A stretch of 64,000 nucleotides of DNA from Henricia sp. BOLD:AAB3569 (GCA_037783545.1 JBBELK010000303.1:620001-684000); one strand, 5' to 3'; shown: positions 43,440-54,081, counted from the first letter of the stretch. Made by a program: numbers and translations. The notes: generated by a model from the sequence alone, not told the origin.

Positions 43440-46040
43440 TGAAAATTCCAGTTGAAACCAGTTAAACTTTCAACTGGTTTCAACTGGGATTAATTGGTAC
43501 CTGTTGAACGCAACTGGAATCAACTGGGGGCCAACTGGAGCCAGTTAGAACAACTTTAGAAATCCTGTTAAAACTGGTAATTTTAGCGAGACCAACTGGG
43601 ACCAGTTATAACCAGTTGAAGAAACCAGTTACCAACTGGTAACATTTTGCGAGATCAACAGAAACCAGTTGATGAAACCAGTTATCAACTGGTAATTTTC
43701 CGACAAGTTGAAATCGATCAAAACCAGTTACATCAACTGTCTGATTTCGCATGAGTGTACGCGTTTCAGCACGGGACTATTAAACAAGTTGCACAATTTG
43801 CGCTTTTTGGTCACCTTTGTCAGGACGGCCCGGGCCAGTTGGGGCCAGTTGAAACCAGTTTCCACCCGGGCAATTCTGTGAATGGGCCAGCTGAAACCAG
43901 CCGATACAACCAGTTACCAACTGATCACTTTTTTTCCGGCACAGAGCCAGTTTATAATAAACCCAGTTGCATCTGTGACAGCACAGGGCCAGTGAAACCG
44001 GTTGCAGACACCAGTTACCAACTGGTCACTGTGCCAGTTGGAACCATGCAGTTTTAGAAACAAGTTACCAATTCACTATTGACAGCACCGGGCCAATTGA
44101 AACCAGTTGCAGAAACCAGTTATCAACTGGTCCCTTAAATTTTGTCAGCACAGGGCCAGTTGAAACCAGTTGCAGGAACTAGTTACCAACTGGTTTCTAT
44201 ATTGAAAGTTCGGGGCCGAAACCAGTTGCAGTAACTAGTTACCAACTGGTCCTTATTGACAGTATGGGGCCGAAACCAGTTGCAGAAACCAGTTACTAAC
44301 TGGTTACAGGGCCAGTTGGAACCTAGTTGCAGAAACCAGTTACCAGAGACCAGTTGATAACTGGTTTCTAATTCTGCAACCTGTTCAAAAACAGTTTGAA
44401 ACCAGTTCTACCCAGTTGGAAAACAGTTTAAAACCAGTTCAGGACCAGTTCTACCCAGTTGGAAAAGAGTTTAAAACCAGTTCAGAACCAGTTGTTCCCA
44501 GTTGGAAAACGGTTTAAAACCAGTTCAACCCAGTTGGAAAACAGTTTAAAACCAGTTCAAAACCAGTTCAACCCAGTTGGAAAACAGTTTAAAACCAGTT
44601 CATGACCAGTTCTACCCACAGTTGGAAAACAGTTTAAAACCAGTTCTATACCCAGTTGGAAAACGGTTTAAAACCAGTTCAGGACCAGTTCTACCCAGTT
44701 GGAAAACAGTTTAAAACCACTTAAGGACCAGTTCAATCCAGTTGGAAAACAGTTTAAAACCAGTTAAGGACCAGTTCTACCCAGTAGGAAAACAGTTTAA
44801 AACCAGTTCAGGACCAGTTCTACCCAGTAGGAAAACAGTTTAAAACCAGTTCAGGACCAGTTCTACCCAGTAGGAAAACAGTTTAAAACCAGTTCAGGAC
44901 CAGTTGAACTGGTCCTGAACTGGTTTTAAACTGTTTTCCAACTGGGTTGAACTGGTCCTGCACTGGTTTTAAACTGTTTTCCTACTGGGTATACACTGGT
45001 CCTTAACTGGTTTTAAACTGTTTTCCAACTGGGTATAGAACTGGTTTTAAACTGTTTTCCAACTGTGGGTAGAACTGGTCATGAACTGGTTTTAAACTGT
45101 TTTCCAACTGGGTTGAACTGGTTTTAAACCGTTTTCCAAATGGATTGAAATGGTCCTTAACTGGTTTTAAACTGTTTTCCAACTGGGTTGAACTGGTTTT
45201 AAACCGTTTTCCAACTGGGTACAACTGCATGGTCCTGAACTGGTTTTAAACTGTTTTCCAGAACCAGTTCTACCCAGTTGGAAAACAGTCTAAAACCAGT
45301 TAAGGACCAGTTCAATCCAGTTGGAAAACAGTTTAAAACCAGTTCAGGACAAGTTCTACCCAGTTGGAAAACACAGTTTAAAACCAGTTAAGGACCATTT
45401 CAATTCAGTTGGAAAACGGTTTAAAACCAGTTAAGGACCAGTTCAATCCAGTTGGAAAACAGTTTAAAACCAGTTAAGGACCAGTTCTACCCAGTAGGAA
45501 AACAGTTTAAATCCAGTGCAGGACCAGTTCAACACAGTTTAAAACCAGTTCAGGACCAGTTGTACCCAGTTGGAAAACGGTTTAAAACCAGTTCAACCCA
45601 GTTGTAAAACAGTTTAAAACCACTTCTTGACCAGTTCTACCCAGTTGGAAAACAGTTTAAAACCAGTTCTACCCAGTTGGAAAACAGTTTAAAACCAGTT
45701 CTACCCAGTTGGAAAACAGTCTAAAACCAGTTAAGGACCAGTTCAATCCAGTTGGAAAACAGTTTAAAACCAGTTAAGGACCAGTTCTACCCAGTTGGAA
45801 AACAGTTTAAAACCAGTTCAGGACCAGTTGTTCCCAGTTGGAAAACGGTTTAAAAGCAGTTCAACCCAGTTGGAAAACAGTTTAAAACCAGTTCATGACC
45901 AGTTCTACCCACAGTTGGAAAACAGTTTAAAACCAGTTCTATACCCAGTTGGAAAACAGTTTAAAACCAGTTCTATACCCAGTTGGAAAACAGTTTAAAA
46001 CCAGTTCAGGACCAGTTCTGTCCAGTTAGAAAACAGTTTT
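43440..46040. repeat. CCAGTTGGAAAACAGTTTAA array (~43-bp unit)
   Basis: 43440-44390 has loosely spaced ACCAGTT/AACTGGT words. From 44390 a ~43-bp unit, CCAGTTGGAAAACAGTTTAA followed by AACCAGTTCAGGACCAGTTC, is repeated dozens of times with length variants. Orientation flips at about 44906 and flips back at about 45253. Repeated LENSLKPV-like translations are artefacts. Confidence 0.95.
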
Positions 46041-46077
46041 AAAAATGCAATGTATTGTGGGATTCATGTAACTGAAC

Positions 46078-46435
46078 AGATTTACCGTGTACAAAAAGTA
46101 ATTTGCTTCAGTTTTGGCAGTTTTTTTGATTTTTTGTAAATGGGTTGTTACTTGATAATAGGCAAATTGGCAATTGTCGGGAATGAACAAACTCAAAGTG
46201 GCGAGAGATTAAAATTAAATTTGGTATTCGATTAGTAGGTGTGTGCCAACCATGGGTTACAGGGTGCAGGTTTTTGTGGAGCATAAATAGAAGTCGCGCA
46301 TAAAGATAATGTATGAGTATAGTGTATAAGTATAGTGTATGAGTAGTGTATGAGTAGTGTATGAGTAGTGTATGCATGAATAATGTATAAGTAATGTATG
46401 AATATGTATAAGTAATGTATACGACCTAAATAAGA
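46078..46435. repeat. Shared core C1, copy b
   Basis: Near-identical to 32250-32600 in the same orientation, from CAGATTTACCGTGTA to the (GTATGAGTA)n tail and the following AAGACGTCTTTT. The same AAGACGTCTTTT follows copy a, so the homology extends just past the tail. Confidence 0.9.
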
Positions 46436-46977
46436 CGTCTTTTTTCCAATTGTTTTTTTTTTCTCCAATTGGTTCCAATTGAGGAGTGCCAAAACTCAGG
46501 ACCAGTTGTACCCAGTTGGAAAACAGTTTAAAACCAGTTCAGGACCAGTTCAACCCAGTTGGAAAACAGTTTAAAACCAGTTCAGGACCAGTACACCAAT
46601 TGAAAACCTGTTGGAAAACAGTTTAAGCCCAGTTCACAACCTATTGACAACCAGTTGTGAACCAGTATAAAACCAATTCATTCCAATTCAACCAATTGTG
46701 CCTATTAAAAACCAGTTAATTCCAGTTCGAAACCAGTTCAAAACCAGCTACACTAACTTGCACCAGTTGGAAACCAGTTGGAAACCAGTTCAGAAACAGT
46801 TCAATACCAGTTAGACCTATTATAACCAGTTCATTCCAGTTAAAAACCTATTCAAAACCAGTTCATCCTATTGATACCAGCACAGAACCAGTTGAAAACC
46901 AGTAACCAATTCCCAGTTCAACTGGACCAGTTCAGACCAGTTCAACTGGTTTCAACTGGAATTTTCACCTGGGCAGG

Positions 46978-47060
46978 CGTCTGGAATGAACCTAGCGGTG
47001 CTTTGACATGGCGGAAGACCTTTGACCGCTGGCACTGTGCCAGGGGTTGACCAGCACTTG
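46978..47060 (-). pseudogene. Gypsy integrase zinc-region remnant
   Basis: On the minus strand, in the frame that continues into 43433 once the insertion is removed, it encodes QCQRSKVFRHVKAPLGSFQ, the end of the HHCC zinc domain and its linker. One cysteine of the pair is not seen. Confidence 0.8.
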
Positions 47061-47440
47061 GCTTAACTGGAACATCACGCGCCCCCGGCCTGTGATAGAT
47101 AGACCTGTCGTCGTATCAATCAGTCTACGCCTCGCCACATCAACTAGGTAGTTGTAGTGATGCAGAAAGTCAGCTCCCAATATGGGAGTGGGCGTGTCAG
47201 CGAGAAAGAACACCCATCGGCAGGTGCGCCTAAGGCCGATTTCTGACCATACGTCACTATGTCCGTGCCGTTTGCCGCCTGAAGGTGAAAGGAACTGGGG
47301 TGTTTCTTCTCATCCTTGGAGGGAGGAAAAATACTCACTGCTGCCCCAGTATCTATGAGAAATTTGTGTCCGCATTGGGTGTCACGGACAAAGAAAAGGC
47401 AGCAAGAGTTATCACCAGTGGAAAGTGCCGCGCCTATTCC
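47061..47440 (-). pseudogene. Gypsy protease
   Basis: The minus-strand frame has FLIDTGAAVSIFPPS with the aspartic protease signature DTGA, then LQAANGTDIVTYG. After a frame change near 47210, FFLADTPTPILGADFLHHYN and VDVARRRLIDTTTG form the C-terminal half with the conserved ILGADFL box. It normally releases Gag-Pol parts in the particle. The frame break and the missing RT make it a relic. Confidence 0.88.
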
Positions 47441-48300
47441 CTGGTTTGCTCGTTTCCCGAGGGCTGCGAGTATGAACAAGGCGGCGTACACTTGCGGGCG
47501 TGGGCTCCATATCGATCATGATACCAGCAGAGCGAAGAGGTATCTGTATCTTGTGGTGCAGTATTACGAGGGCGTGAGTTATCGCGTGGTGTGCGTCGCG
47601 ACTGGCTTCGGGTACAAGAGCGGTTACCATGGGTACGTCGCTGGAGCTGAGTCTGGATAGCCGAGACCTGGAGCTTAAGATGAAAAATTTGGTCTCGCAA
47701 AATTTGAAGGTCTGTGGACGGTAGTGGCGCGGGAGTGGTGATCGCACTGGCAGAAGGAACATAAACCTCGAGGATTTTGTCAGCGAGATTGGCAAGTTGA
47801 TCAAGGGAAACAGCCTCGGGGGAGGAAGCCAAAATGAGCTGGGCATTGGTGGGTGGGCGTTGTAGAAACAGCTGTTTCATGATGCCATCATCTAGCTTAC
47901 GGTCGCCCAATAATTGTCTCATTCGGCGAAGCAGTTGGGAGGGCTTGCGATCACCGAGTTCTTCCTCTGTGAGCAACATCTGCAGTATTTTCTGCTCAGA
48001 GGCAGAGGTGCGGCGAATGAGTTCTCCCTTTAGTTTGGTGTATGGTGTCTCCTGTGGGGGCGTTATCACCAAATCCCTAACCTCCTGAATTATCTCTGGC
48101 TGCAAGGAGGCAATAATGTGAGCAAACTTCGTTTCCTCCCTGATGATACCGCGTGTGTGAAACTGCGCATCCGCTTGTAATTGTGCGAACCAGATTAACG
48201 TATCTGCAGGCCAAAATGGCGGAAGTTTTATCCCCAAAGCACCGATCTGGGGTTTGTCCTCGAGAGCCGCGGGTGCAGGTGGTTCACCGCCCTGGGCCAT
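47434..48300 (-). CDS. Gypsy Gag protein
   Basis: An intact minus-strand frame of 288 residues from ATG 48300-48298. It has a capsid-like region (KLPPFWPADTLIWFAQLQAD, REETKFAHIIASL, PYTKLKGELIRR, LLRRMRQLLGDRKLDD, KQLFLQRPP), an Arg/Ser-rich basic stretch and a C-terminal knuckle CWYHDRYGAHARKCTPPC of the Cys-His-Cys-Cys kind. It would package element RNA in cytoplasmic particles. It is the only uninterrupted frame of this element, and it overlaps the start of the protease in another frame. Confidence 0.88.
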   Translation of the reverse strand: MAQGGEPPAPAALEDKPQIGALGIKLPPFWPADTLIWFAQLQADAQFHTRGIIREETKFAHIIASLQPEIIQEVRDLVITPPQETPYTKLKGELIRRTSASEQKILQMLLTEEELGDRKPSQLLRRMRQLLGDRKLDDGIMKQLFLQRPPTNAQLILASSPEAVSLDQLANLADKILEVYVPSASAITTPAPLPSTDLQILRDQIFHLKLQVSAIQTQLQRRTHGNRSCTRSQSRRTPRDNSRPRNTAPQDTDTSSLCWYHDRYGAHARKCTPPCSYSQPSGNEQTRE

Positions 48301-48476
48301 GGTTGCAAAACCTGTGGCGAAAATTCAACAAATATCGCCGAAACGCAGGCACAATTTTACAAGCGAAGATGGACCGGGTGCGTGGCTCAAAACTCGCACG
48401 TGCGTAGTCGCGACAAAGTTTGCGAAAAATGGCGGTCGAGTTTTCTTCGTGTCTATTCGACGATCCGGGTCACAAA

Positions 48477-48711
48477 TGTAGCTGTTGTAACTACTCAAGA
48501 ATTGTCTTTTCACTCACCAAAGAAGCCTGCAGGTGTGCCGAACTTTAGGGCGTTCTTCTGGTTGATATTCCGACACAATTCGGGAAAAAAGTCCGCGGGA
48601 TATTCCGGCGAAACCACATTAACAAAAGTCTTTAAGAAACGTTCACAAAGCGTGTGTAGTTCAAGGAAACATGCAAGTAAGTGGTGATGCATGGGCAAAG
48701 TTGCATGAACA
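48477..48711 (-). repeat. 5' LTR of the gypsy element, outer end missing
   Basis: Matches 42060-42294. At 48712 it leaves the LTR sequence and enters TGATTGGTAAACTG, related to the T2 MITE at 19766. About 65 bp of LTR are missing at this side. Confidence 0.85.
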
Positions 48712-48775
48712 TGATTGGTAAACTGTTTTTTTGTTTTATCCCCCTGTGTGATTGAAGATATTCATGATAAGAACC
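48712..48775 (+). mobile_element. Fragment of a T2-type TTAA MITE
   Basis: TGATTGGTAAACT, GTTTTATCCCCC and TGTGTGATTGAAGA parallel 19765-19822. Only the left half is present, abutting the truncated LTR. Confidence 0.55.
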
Positions 48776-48844
48776 AACGTGAACAAAAACCAGCTCCGTA
48801 TGTATACGTGCGTCGTCTAACTTTTGAGAAAACGGTGTACAGTC

Positions 48845-49025
48845 ATTTCGCCCAAAAACCACTTCGCCCTGAACTACCGGTACTTCGGCCTGAATCACGG
48901 CCTGTGCACGAAGTTGTTTTAATTAAGGTGACTATATAGTGACCTTTGGGCGAAGTAGTGTTTGGACGAAGTGGTTTGGAGGCGAATTAGTGGTCCAGGG
49001 CGAGATGGTTTTGGGGCGAATTGAT
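48845..49025. repeat. Foldback built of CCACTTCGCCC words
   Basis: TTCGCCCAAAAACCACTTCG at the left pairs with the CGAAGTGGTTTGG / GGTTTTGGGGCGAA words at the right. The spacer holds TTCGGCCTGAATCACGGC. Non-coding. Confidence 0.6.
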
Positions 49026-49149
49026 TTTACGTCTCGCAAAAAACAAAACAAATTTTTGCTCATTTCTCAAAGACAAGCACTTCATGGATATATATGGGTC
49101 TTAATTCAAATGTCTTAATTGTATCTTTAAATTATCAAGCTAAACTGAG

Positions 49150-49375
49150 GAAATAACTTTTGTCCTACAACATACATTTCTGAAAACCCCGTGCACAAAT
49201 TTTCCTATTACGTATGTAACAAAGACAGAAAAAAATGTCAGAAAATGGTCTGTCCACGTTACATACGTAATAGGAAAATTTGTATATACTGTACAAGCTT
49301 TTCAAAAATGCATGTTGTGGCAGGAATTTCTTACCTTTTTGGGCAAAAGTTATTTCCTGAGAACAGTACAAGGTA
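49150..49375. mobile_element. Palindromic MITE with perfect 26-bp inner arms
   Basis: ACAAATTTTCCTATTACGTA and the next 6 bases (49193-49218) are repeated inverted at 49258-49283. Outer arms (GAGGAAATAACTTTTG, ACAACATACATTT) also pair with the right side, with small insertions there. Confidence 0.75.
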
Positions 49376-49398
49376 AAATTTTTAATTTTGGGATAAAC

Positions 49399-49560
49399 TA
49401 AAGACATCTGAAAGGAATTATTGACTTATTTTTCAAATGTACCCCATTACTGTGGAAAGACCATATACATGTATTTCCAATATCGTCGAAAATCACAGAT
49501 GTTTTGTAAACCAACTTATCCACACCAGAATTTAAGGGGGCGGTTTGAGTTACAGCTATA
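49399..49560 (-). mobile_element. Relic of TTAA MITE family T5
   Basis: On the minus strand GATAAGTTGGTTTACAAAAC and ATCTGTGATTTTCGACGATA parallel 38599-38632. The ends are not preserved. Confidence 0.55.
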
Positions 49561-49701
49561 TCCACATGAAGCGAAACGTCATAGTCGATTTGTTTCCCCC
49601 TGTGCAACGTTTACAACATATTCTCTTTTCTCCCGTTTTCTTCTCATTGACGGTATTTTGGGGAAATTTTTCAGGAAAAACTGAACAAGCTTCATCAGCT
49701 T

Positions 49702-49954
49702 CAGGGGCGCGGATCCAGGATTTTAAAAAGGGGGAGGGGCGTGAAATGCTGATGAAATAGCGAGCGCGTAGCGCGAAGCCCTAACGGCTTCGCGTAGCGC
49801 CTAACGGCTTCTAGATGGATTCTAGATGCTCTGTGGTGCGATCTGGGGCAATATTTATCCACTTTAAGCAGGAAAAGTTTTTTTTTTTGAAAAGGGGGAG
49901 GGGTTGGGGGCGGGGTGTGTGCTCCCCCCACGCAAACCCCTGGATCCGCCCCTG
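49702..49954. mobile_element. hAT-like MITE, CAGGGGCG(C)GGATCCAGG ends
   Basis: CAGGGGCGCGGATCCAGG at the left is inverted at the right (CCTGGATCCGCCCCTG), with AGCTT flanking both sides. The interior has two GGGGGAGGGG tracts and a GCTTCGCGTAGCGCCTAACGG-type local repeat (49775-49812). This terminal motif is common among animal hAT MITEs, but only 5 bp of duplication is visible instead of 8. Confidence 0.65.
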
Positions 49955-50235
49955 AGCTTCGAATTCAGTGCTACTTTTACTGTATGCTTTTTAGATCTAA
50001 TCGACTGCGCGCGGTTGAGAATGGATGAAGACGTCTGGAGTTGGGCACGTGTAATAATGCGGCCAGCTTCAAGCTGTTACCATGACGTGTGGGTGAAAAA
50101 CGGACCCTCCGGATCCTTCTAGATCTTCCGGATCTTTTTCAAAAATTAACAGAAAGTGCCTAGTTTGACTTCTTAATACGCTTCCATACCTTTTACCGCC
50201 CACATACGTACAGGCCTTATTTTTAGGTCGATGTT

Positions 50236-51957
50236 AAATCTCAAACGCTGCAGTAATGTTTGCAAAATTCAAGAAATATCCTAAGAAAAAACTAATTTGG
50301 CCGCACGAGGGCGCTGCAAAAGACACAATTTAGACTTGACCAAGTCTTTCAAAGGCAGATTTGTGTATGTGAGGCTGTGATTACAACGACCTCCGCGCCT
50401 TATAGTGCCAGGGCATTATGAATTATTCCATGAGCCTTCTTGGTTGTGGCAGTCCAATGAATAAATTTCAATTGTATCTTAGTGGGTCTCTGTCTTTGTT
50501 GCGTTGGGCCAATAAAGTACCTTGGTCTGCCTGAATTCAACCTCAAACGCTGCAGTAATATTTCTCTATAAAGTACACCGGTCGGCGCGAAATCCACCTC
50601 AAACGCTGCAGTAATTTTTTTTAAATAAAGTATATTGGTCTGCCTGAAAACCACCTCAAACGCTGCAGTAATATTTCTGTATAAAGTACACATGGTCAGC
50701 GCCAAATCCACCTCAAACGCTGCAGTAATATTTGTGCGTAAAGCCTATTGGTCTGCCTGAAAACCACCTCAAACGCTGCAGTAATATTTGTGCGTGAAGC
50801 ATATTGGTCTCCCTGAAAACCACCTCAAACGCTGCAGTAATATTTCTGTATAAAGTACACTGGTCAGCGCGAAATCCACCTCAAACGCTGCAGTAATTTT
50901 TGTTTAATAAAGTATATTGGTCTGCCTGAAAACCACCTCAAACGCTGCAGTAATATTTGTGTATAAGGTACACTGGTCAGCGCGAAATCCACCTCAAACG
51001 CTGCAGTAATTTTTTTTAAAATAAATTATATTGGTCTGCCTGAAAACCACCTCAAACGCTGCAGTAATATTTTTGTATAAGGTACACTGGTCAGCGCAAA
51101 ATCCACCTCAAACGCTGCAGTAATTTTTTTTAAATAAAGTATATTGGTCTGCCTGAAAACCACCTCAAACGCTGCAGTAATATTTCTGTATAAAGTACAC
51201 TGGTCAGCGCGAAATCCACCTCAAACGCTGCAGTAATTTTTTAAAATAAAGTATATTGGTGGTCTGCCTGAAAACCACCTCAAACGCTGCAGTAATATTT
51301 TTGTATAAGGTACACATGGTCAGCGCGAAATCCACCTCAAACGCTGCAGTAATTTTTTTATAATAAATTATATTGGTCTGCCTGAAAACCACCTCAAACG
51401 CTGCAGTAATATTTTTGTATAAGGTACACTGGTCAGCGCGAAATCCACCTCAAACGCTGCAGTAATTTTTTTAAAATAAAGTATATTGGTCTGCCTGAAA
51501 ACCACCTCAAACGCTGCAGTAATATTTTTGTATAAGGTACACATGGTCAGCGCGAAATCCACCTCAAACGCTGCAGTAATATTTCTGCGTAAAGCCTATT
51601 GGTCTCCCTGAAAACCACCTCAAACGCTGCAGTAATATTTGTGCGTAAAGCCTATTGGTCTGCCTGAAAACCACCTCAAACGCTGCAGTAATATTTTTGT
51701 ATAAGGTACACCTGGTCAGCGCGAAATCCACCTCAAACGCTGCAGTAATATTTGTGCGTAAAGCCTATTGGTCTGCCTGAAAACCACCTCAAACGCTGCA
51801 GTAATATTTGTGCGTGAAGCATATTGGTCTCCCTGAAAACCACCTCAAACGCTGCAGTAATATTTCTGTATAAAGTACACTGGTCAGCGCGAAATCCACC
51901 TCAAACGCTGCAGTAATTTTTGTGCGTAAAGCCTATTGGTCTGCCTGAAATTATGTA
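50236..51957 (-). repeat. ~56-bp satellite, left array (about 25 units)
   Basis: The minus-strand unit starts TACTGCAGCGTTTGAGGTGG. It has two types: TTTCGCGCTGACCAGTGTAC (type alpha) and TTTTCAGGCAGACCAATA (type beta), each ending in a variable TTTATA/TTTAAA segment before AATATTACTGCAG. The types largely alternate. The dense array starts at about 50541; one isolated word lies at 50236. Open frames across it are artefacts. Confidence 0.96.
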
Positions 51958-52002
51958 ACGCTGCATGGTCTTTAAGCATGAATGCACATATCAATTGTTT
52001 CA

Positions 52003-52004
<2 letters not shown>

Positions 52005-52049
<45 letters not shown>
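52005..52049. repeat. Poly-C tract (45 C), left arm
   Basis: Uninterrupted run of 45 C between CAATTGTTTCAAA and ACCGCCCCGTTTC. It mirrors the 44 G run at 58990-59033. Confidence 0.97.
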
Positions 52050-52587
52050 ACCGCCCCGTTTCTCCCCATTTTCTGTGCATTTTTATACAAGACGCGCATG
52101 TTTTGCACCCGCGGGTGGGGAATTTGTAACCTTATGTTGTCCCAGGGTTGGGGATTTTGTCACGCAAAAAGTGACAATCACCACCTCTCAGGTGGGCCCG
52201 GGGTAGCCCGGGGGTGGGGGGAATGAGGCAGGGAAACGATTGATAAGTGCATAACCTTCAGTATAATATAGTTGCTTGTCCTCGAAACGGGATCCCTTAT
52301 CTTCTAAGTAAACAGTTAATTGAAGCTGAATGGCCATGAACAGCTGTCCATAAATGTTATGATGACTACGTCATTTGCGTAAACAATGGTTGTTTGTTTA
52401 TGTCGTCTCCGTTGGTGGGCAAATGGTTCGTTGCTTATAAAGAGGGAAATAAAAGCTGTATTTTCTCCCGTGACTTAACTGCTCCACGCCGTTATTTACG
52501 TAAAAAGGTATTTTAACGTAATTAAACTGTACAGTAACTTCAAAACCAGTAACTGTTATTATTTGTGTGTTTACTGTTTTCGTTTAA

Positions 52588-52941
52588 AGGAGCGTGAGCA
52601 GATCACATTTTGAGCCTCCAATTTTTTCCATGGGTGTTGAGATTTTGATTCCATATGATGTGTCATAGTTTTTCGCGGCCCCAATTCGTATATTTCCAGG
52701 GATATGGTCAGCATTGTAATTTATAAACTGCATGGTTACATAAAGCATGGAGAAAGAAACTTTCTCCATGCATAAAGCAATACCGTGATTACTCCGACCT
52801 TTTTGCTTCCACATCCAAATTGGAAATTGCAAATTTCCTGTTTGCCTGTATAAAAAAGTATGTTGGAGAGGTATTTTATATGATTGCTAGCCTACTAGTT
52901 AAAACATAATCAATTTTCTGGAAAAATCTTAACACGTTCCT
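52588..52941. mobile_element. TTAA-flanked MITE, family T5-like, in the left arm
   Basis: TTAA at 52584-52587 and 52942-52945; ends AGGAGCGTGAGCAGATC and, inverted, AGGAACGTGTTAAGAT. Internal CATCCAAATTGG and GCTTCCACATCC words link it to 38443-38768. In the right arm its mirror copy (to 58459) lacks the inner end, because the mirror similarity stops near 58163. Confidence 0.7.
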
Positions 52942-52975
52942 TTAAAAACGGGAAGATGTAAATTTACACGATTAT

Positions 52976-53161
52976 TTATTTCCACACAACCTCCCGAGGG
53001 AGAAGTAAAATACTCCACGACATCAATATACTAAAATTAAAATGGAGATAATAATTGTTTAATACCATCAAAGTCATTCTTGAACAAAAGAAACTTGATG
53101 CTATCACATATACCATGATTAACACATAAAATATCCTTAAAAGAATTTTACTTTGCATCAA
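52976..53161 (-). pseudogene. Possible 3' part of the core LINE relic
   Basis: A short minus-strand frame downstream of the RT fragment 54082-55045, with words like FNFSILMSWSILLL. It may be the C-terminus of that RT, but no diagnostic motif is visible. Confidence 0.3.
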
Positions 53162-53429
53162 AAATTGAATTTACCAGAGAAAACTTATTTTGGCAATTCT
53201 CAACACGTGACACCAAAGTACCATTACATATAGTAGTTGACTTATCGCATGTGTTATGACAATTTAACAATTGAGAATAAAATGCTCTGGATGCAGAATC
53301 ATTATTAAACTTAAAACTTGAGACATAAGACCCAACTGTAAACCCTTAATAATGCCACTCACTTTAGGCACTCCAATAGCATGCAATAAGGGTGTACTAT
53401 GACAAATCTGTGCTATTTGGAACTAGTCC

Positions 53430-53903
53430 ATTAATTTACAATCATAAAAACCCAACTTGAAAGTTGTTTGGGGGGTTAAAATCAAGGTTTTCGATTTTTA
53501 TGCTAATGAAAATTTACATATGCATGAGCAAAGTGATGGAAAACACAGGAAAATCTCATTCAACTGTGCACAAAAGTTTCCACAATTTTCTCCAACTTGC
53601 TGAAACGTTTGTAACCCAGCATGATGGTTTAGGTTTGTTTTACATGTTGCCTGTTTCAAACCATGAAAAAACTAAGGCTGGAAACTGCAGCATGTTTTTT
53701 CTTTGCTTTTTTGCAGTGTGTTCCTAAAGTGACATGCCCCAAACAGCGCCCTCTGTCTGTGAGTTTATGTAAAGATATTTTCAAAGTTGAAGATGACACT
53801 TTTTCTCATGGGGCATCAAAATGTCTTTCTACACAAGTAATCCTTCATATGCAGCAAAAACTGTGCATAACGTTATTGAGCATTTCATGGCCCTTTAAAT
53901 TAA
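53430..53903 (+). mobile_element. TTAA MITE family T1, second copy
   Basis: Matches the reverse strand of 17518-18090: TTTTTATGCTAATG, ACAGGAAAATCTCATTCAA and AAACAGCGCCCTCTGTCTGT, ending GGCCCTTTAA. The left end is missing or too diverged. It lies inside the LINE relic. Confidence 0.72.
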
Positions 53904-54081
53904 CACTCTGACATCCATAAGTCAATATGGGGATTAAACCGGAATTCCACAAACTTTGACATCCGAACTGGAACCACCCTTACAAAGCCCGCCCCCTGTA
54001 GGGAGAAGAATGCCATTTGACATTTCCTCATTCTTTCTTCCATGTGACTCTTACAATTTAAATCAGAAGACAAAGTGACCC

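Larger units (their letters stand above)
43434..46973. mobile_element. 3.5-kb element with CAGTTGG arrays, inserted in the integrase
   Basis: The ends CCCAGGTGAAAATTCCAGTT and its complement are inverted repeats. Removing the element with one of two flanking CA dinucleotides (43432-43433, 46974-46975) restores continuous integrase coding, so it is a precise insertion with a 2-bp duplication. Nearly all of the interior is short repeats of CCAGTT/AACTGG, except core C1 (46078-46435). No transposase. Superfamily uncertain; 2-bp duplications occur in CACTA-type elements. Confidence 0.9.
42060..48711 (-). mobile_element. Ty3/gypsy retrotransposon relic (RT-less)
   Basis: Order on the minus strand: truncated 5' LTR, gag, protease, integrase (split by another element), polypurine tract, 3' LTR. 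RT and RNase H, normally about 2 kb, are absent: protease sequence passes into the integrase zinc region near 47050. The gag CHCC-type knuckle recalls the CsRn1 clade, whose members prime with tRNA-Trp. Just inside the 5' LTR the minus strand reads TTTGTGACCCGG, partly compatible with such a site, but this is tentative. The 5' LTR lacks its outer ~65 bp, so no target duplication can be read. Confidence 0.9.

Noticed and set aside
45003..45998. LENSLKPV/VGKRFKTS repeat proteins
   Set aside because: Translation of the CCAGTTGG array; the frame is open only because the unit lacks stops in that register.
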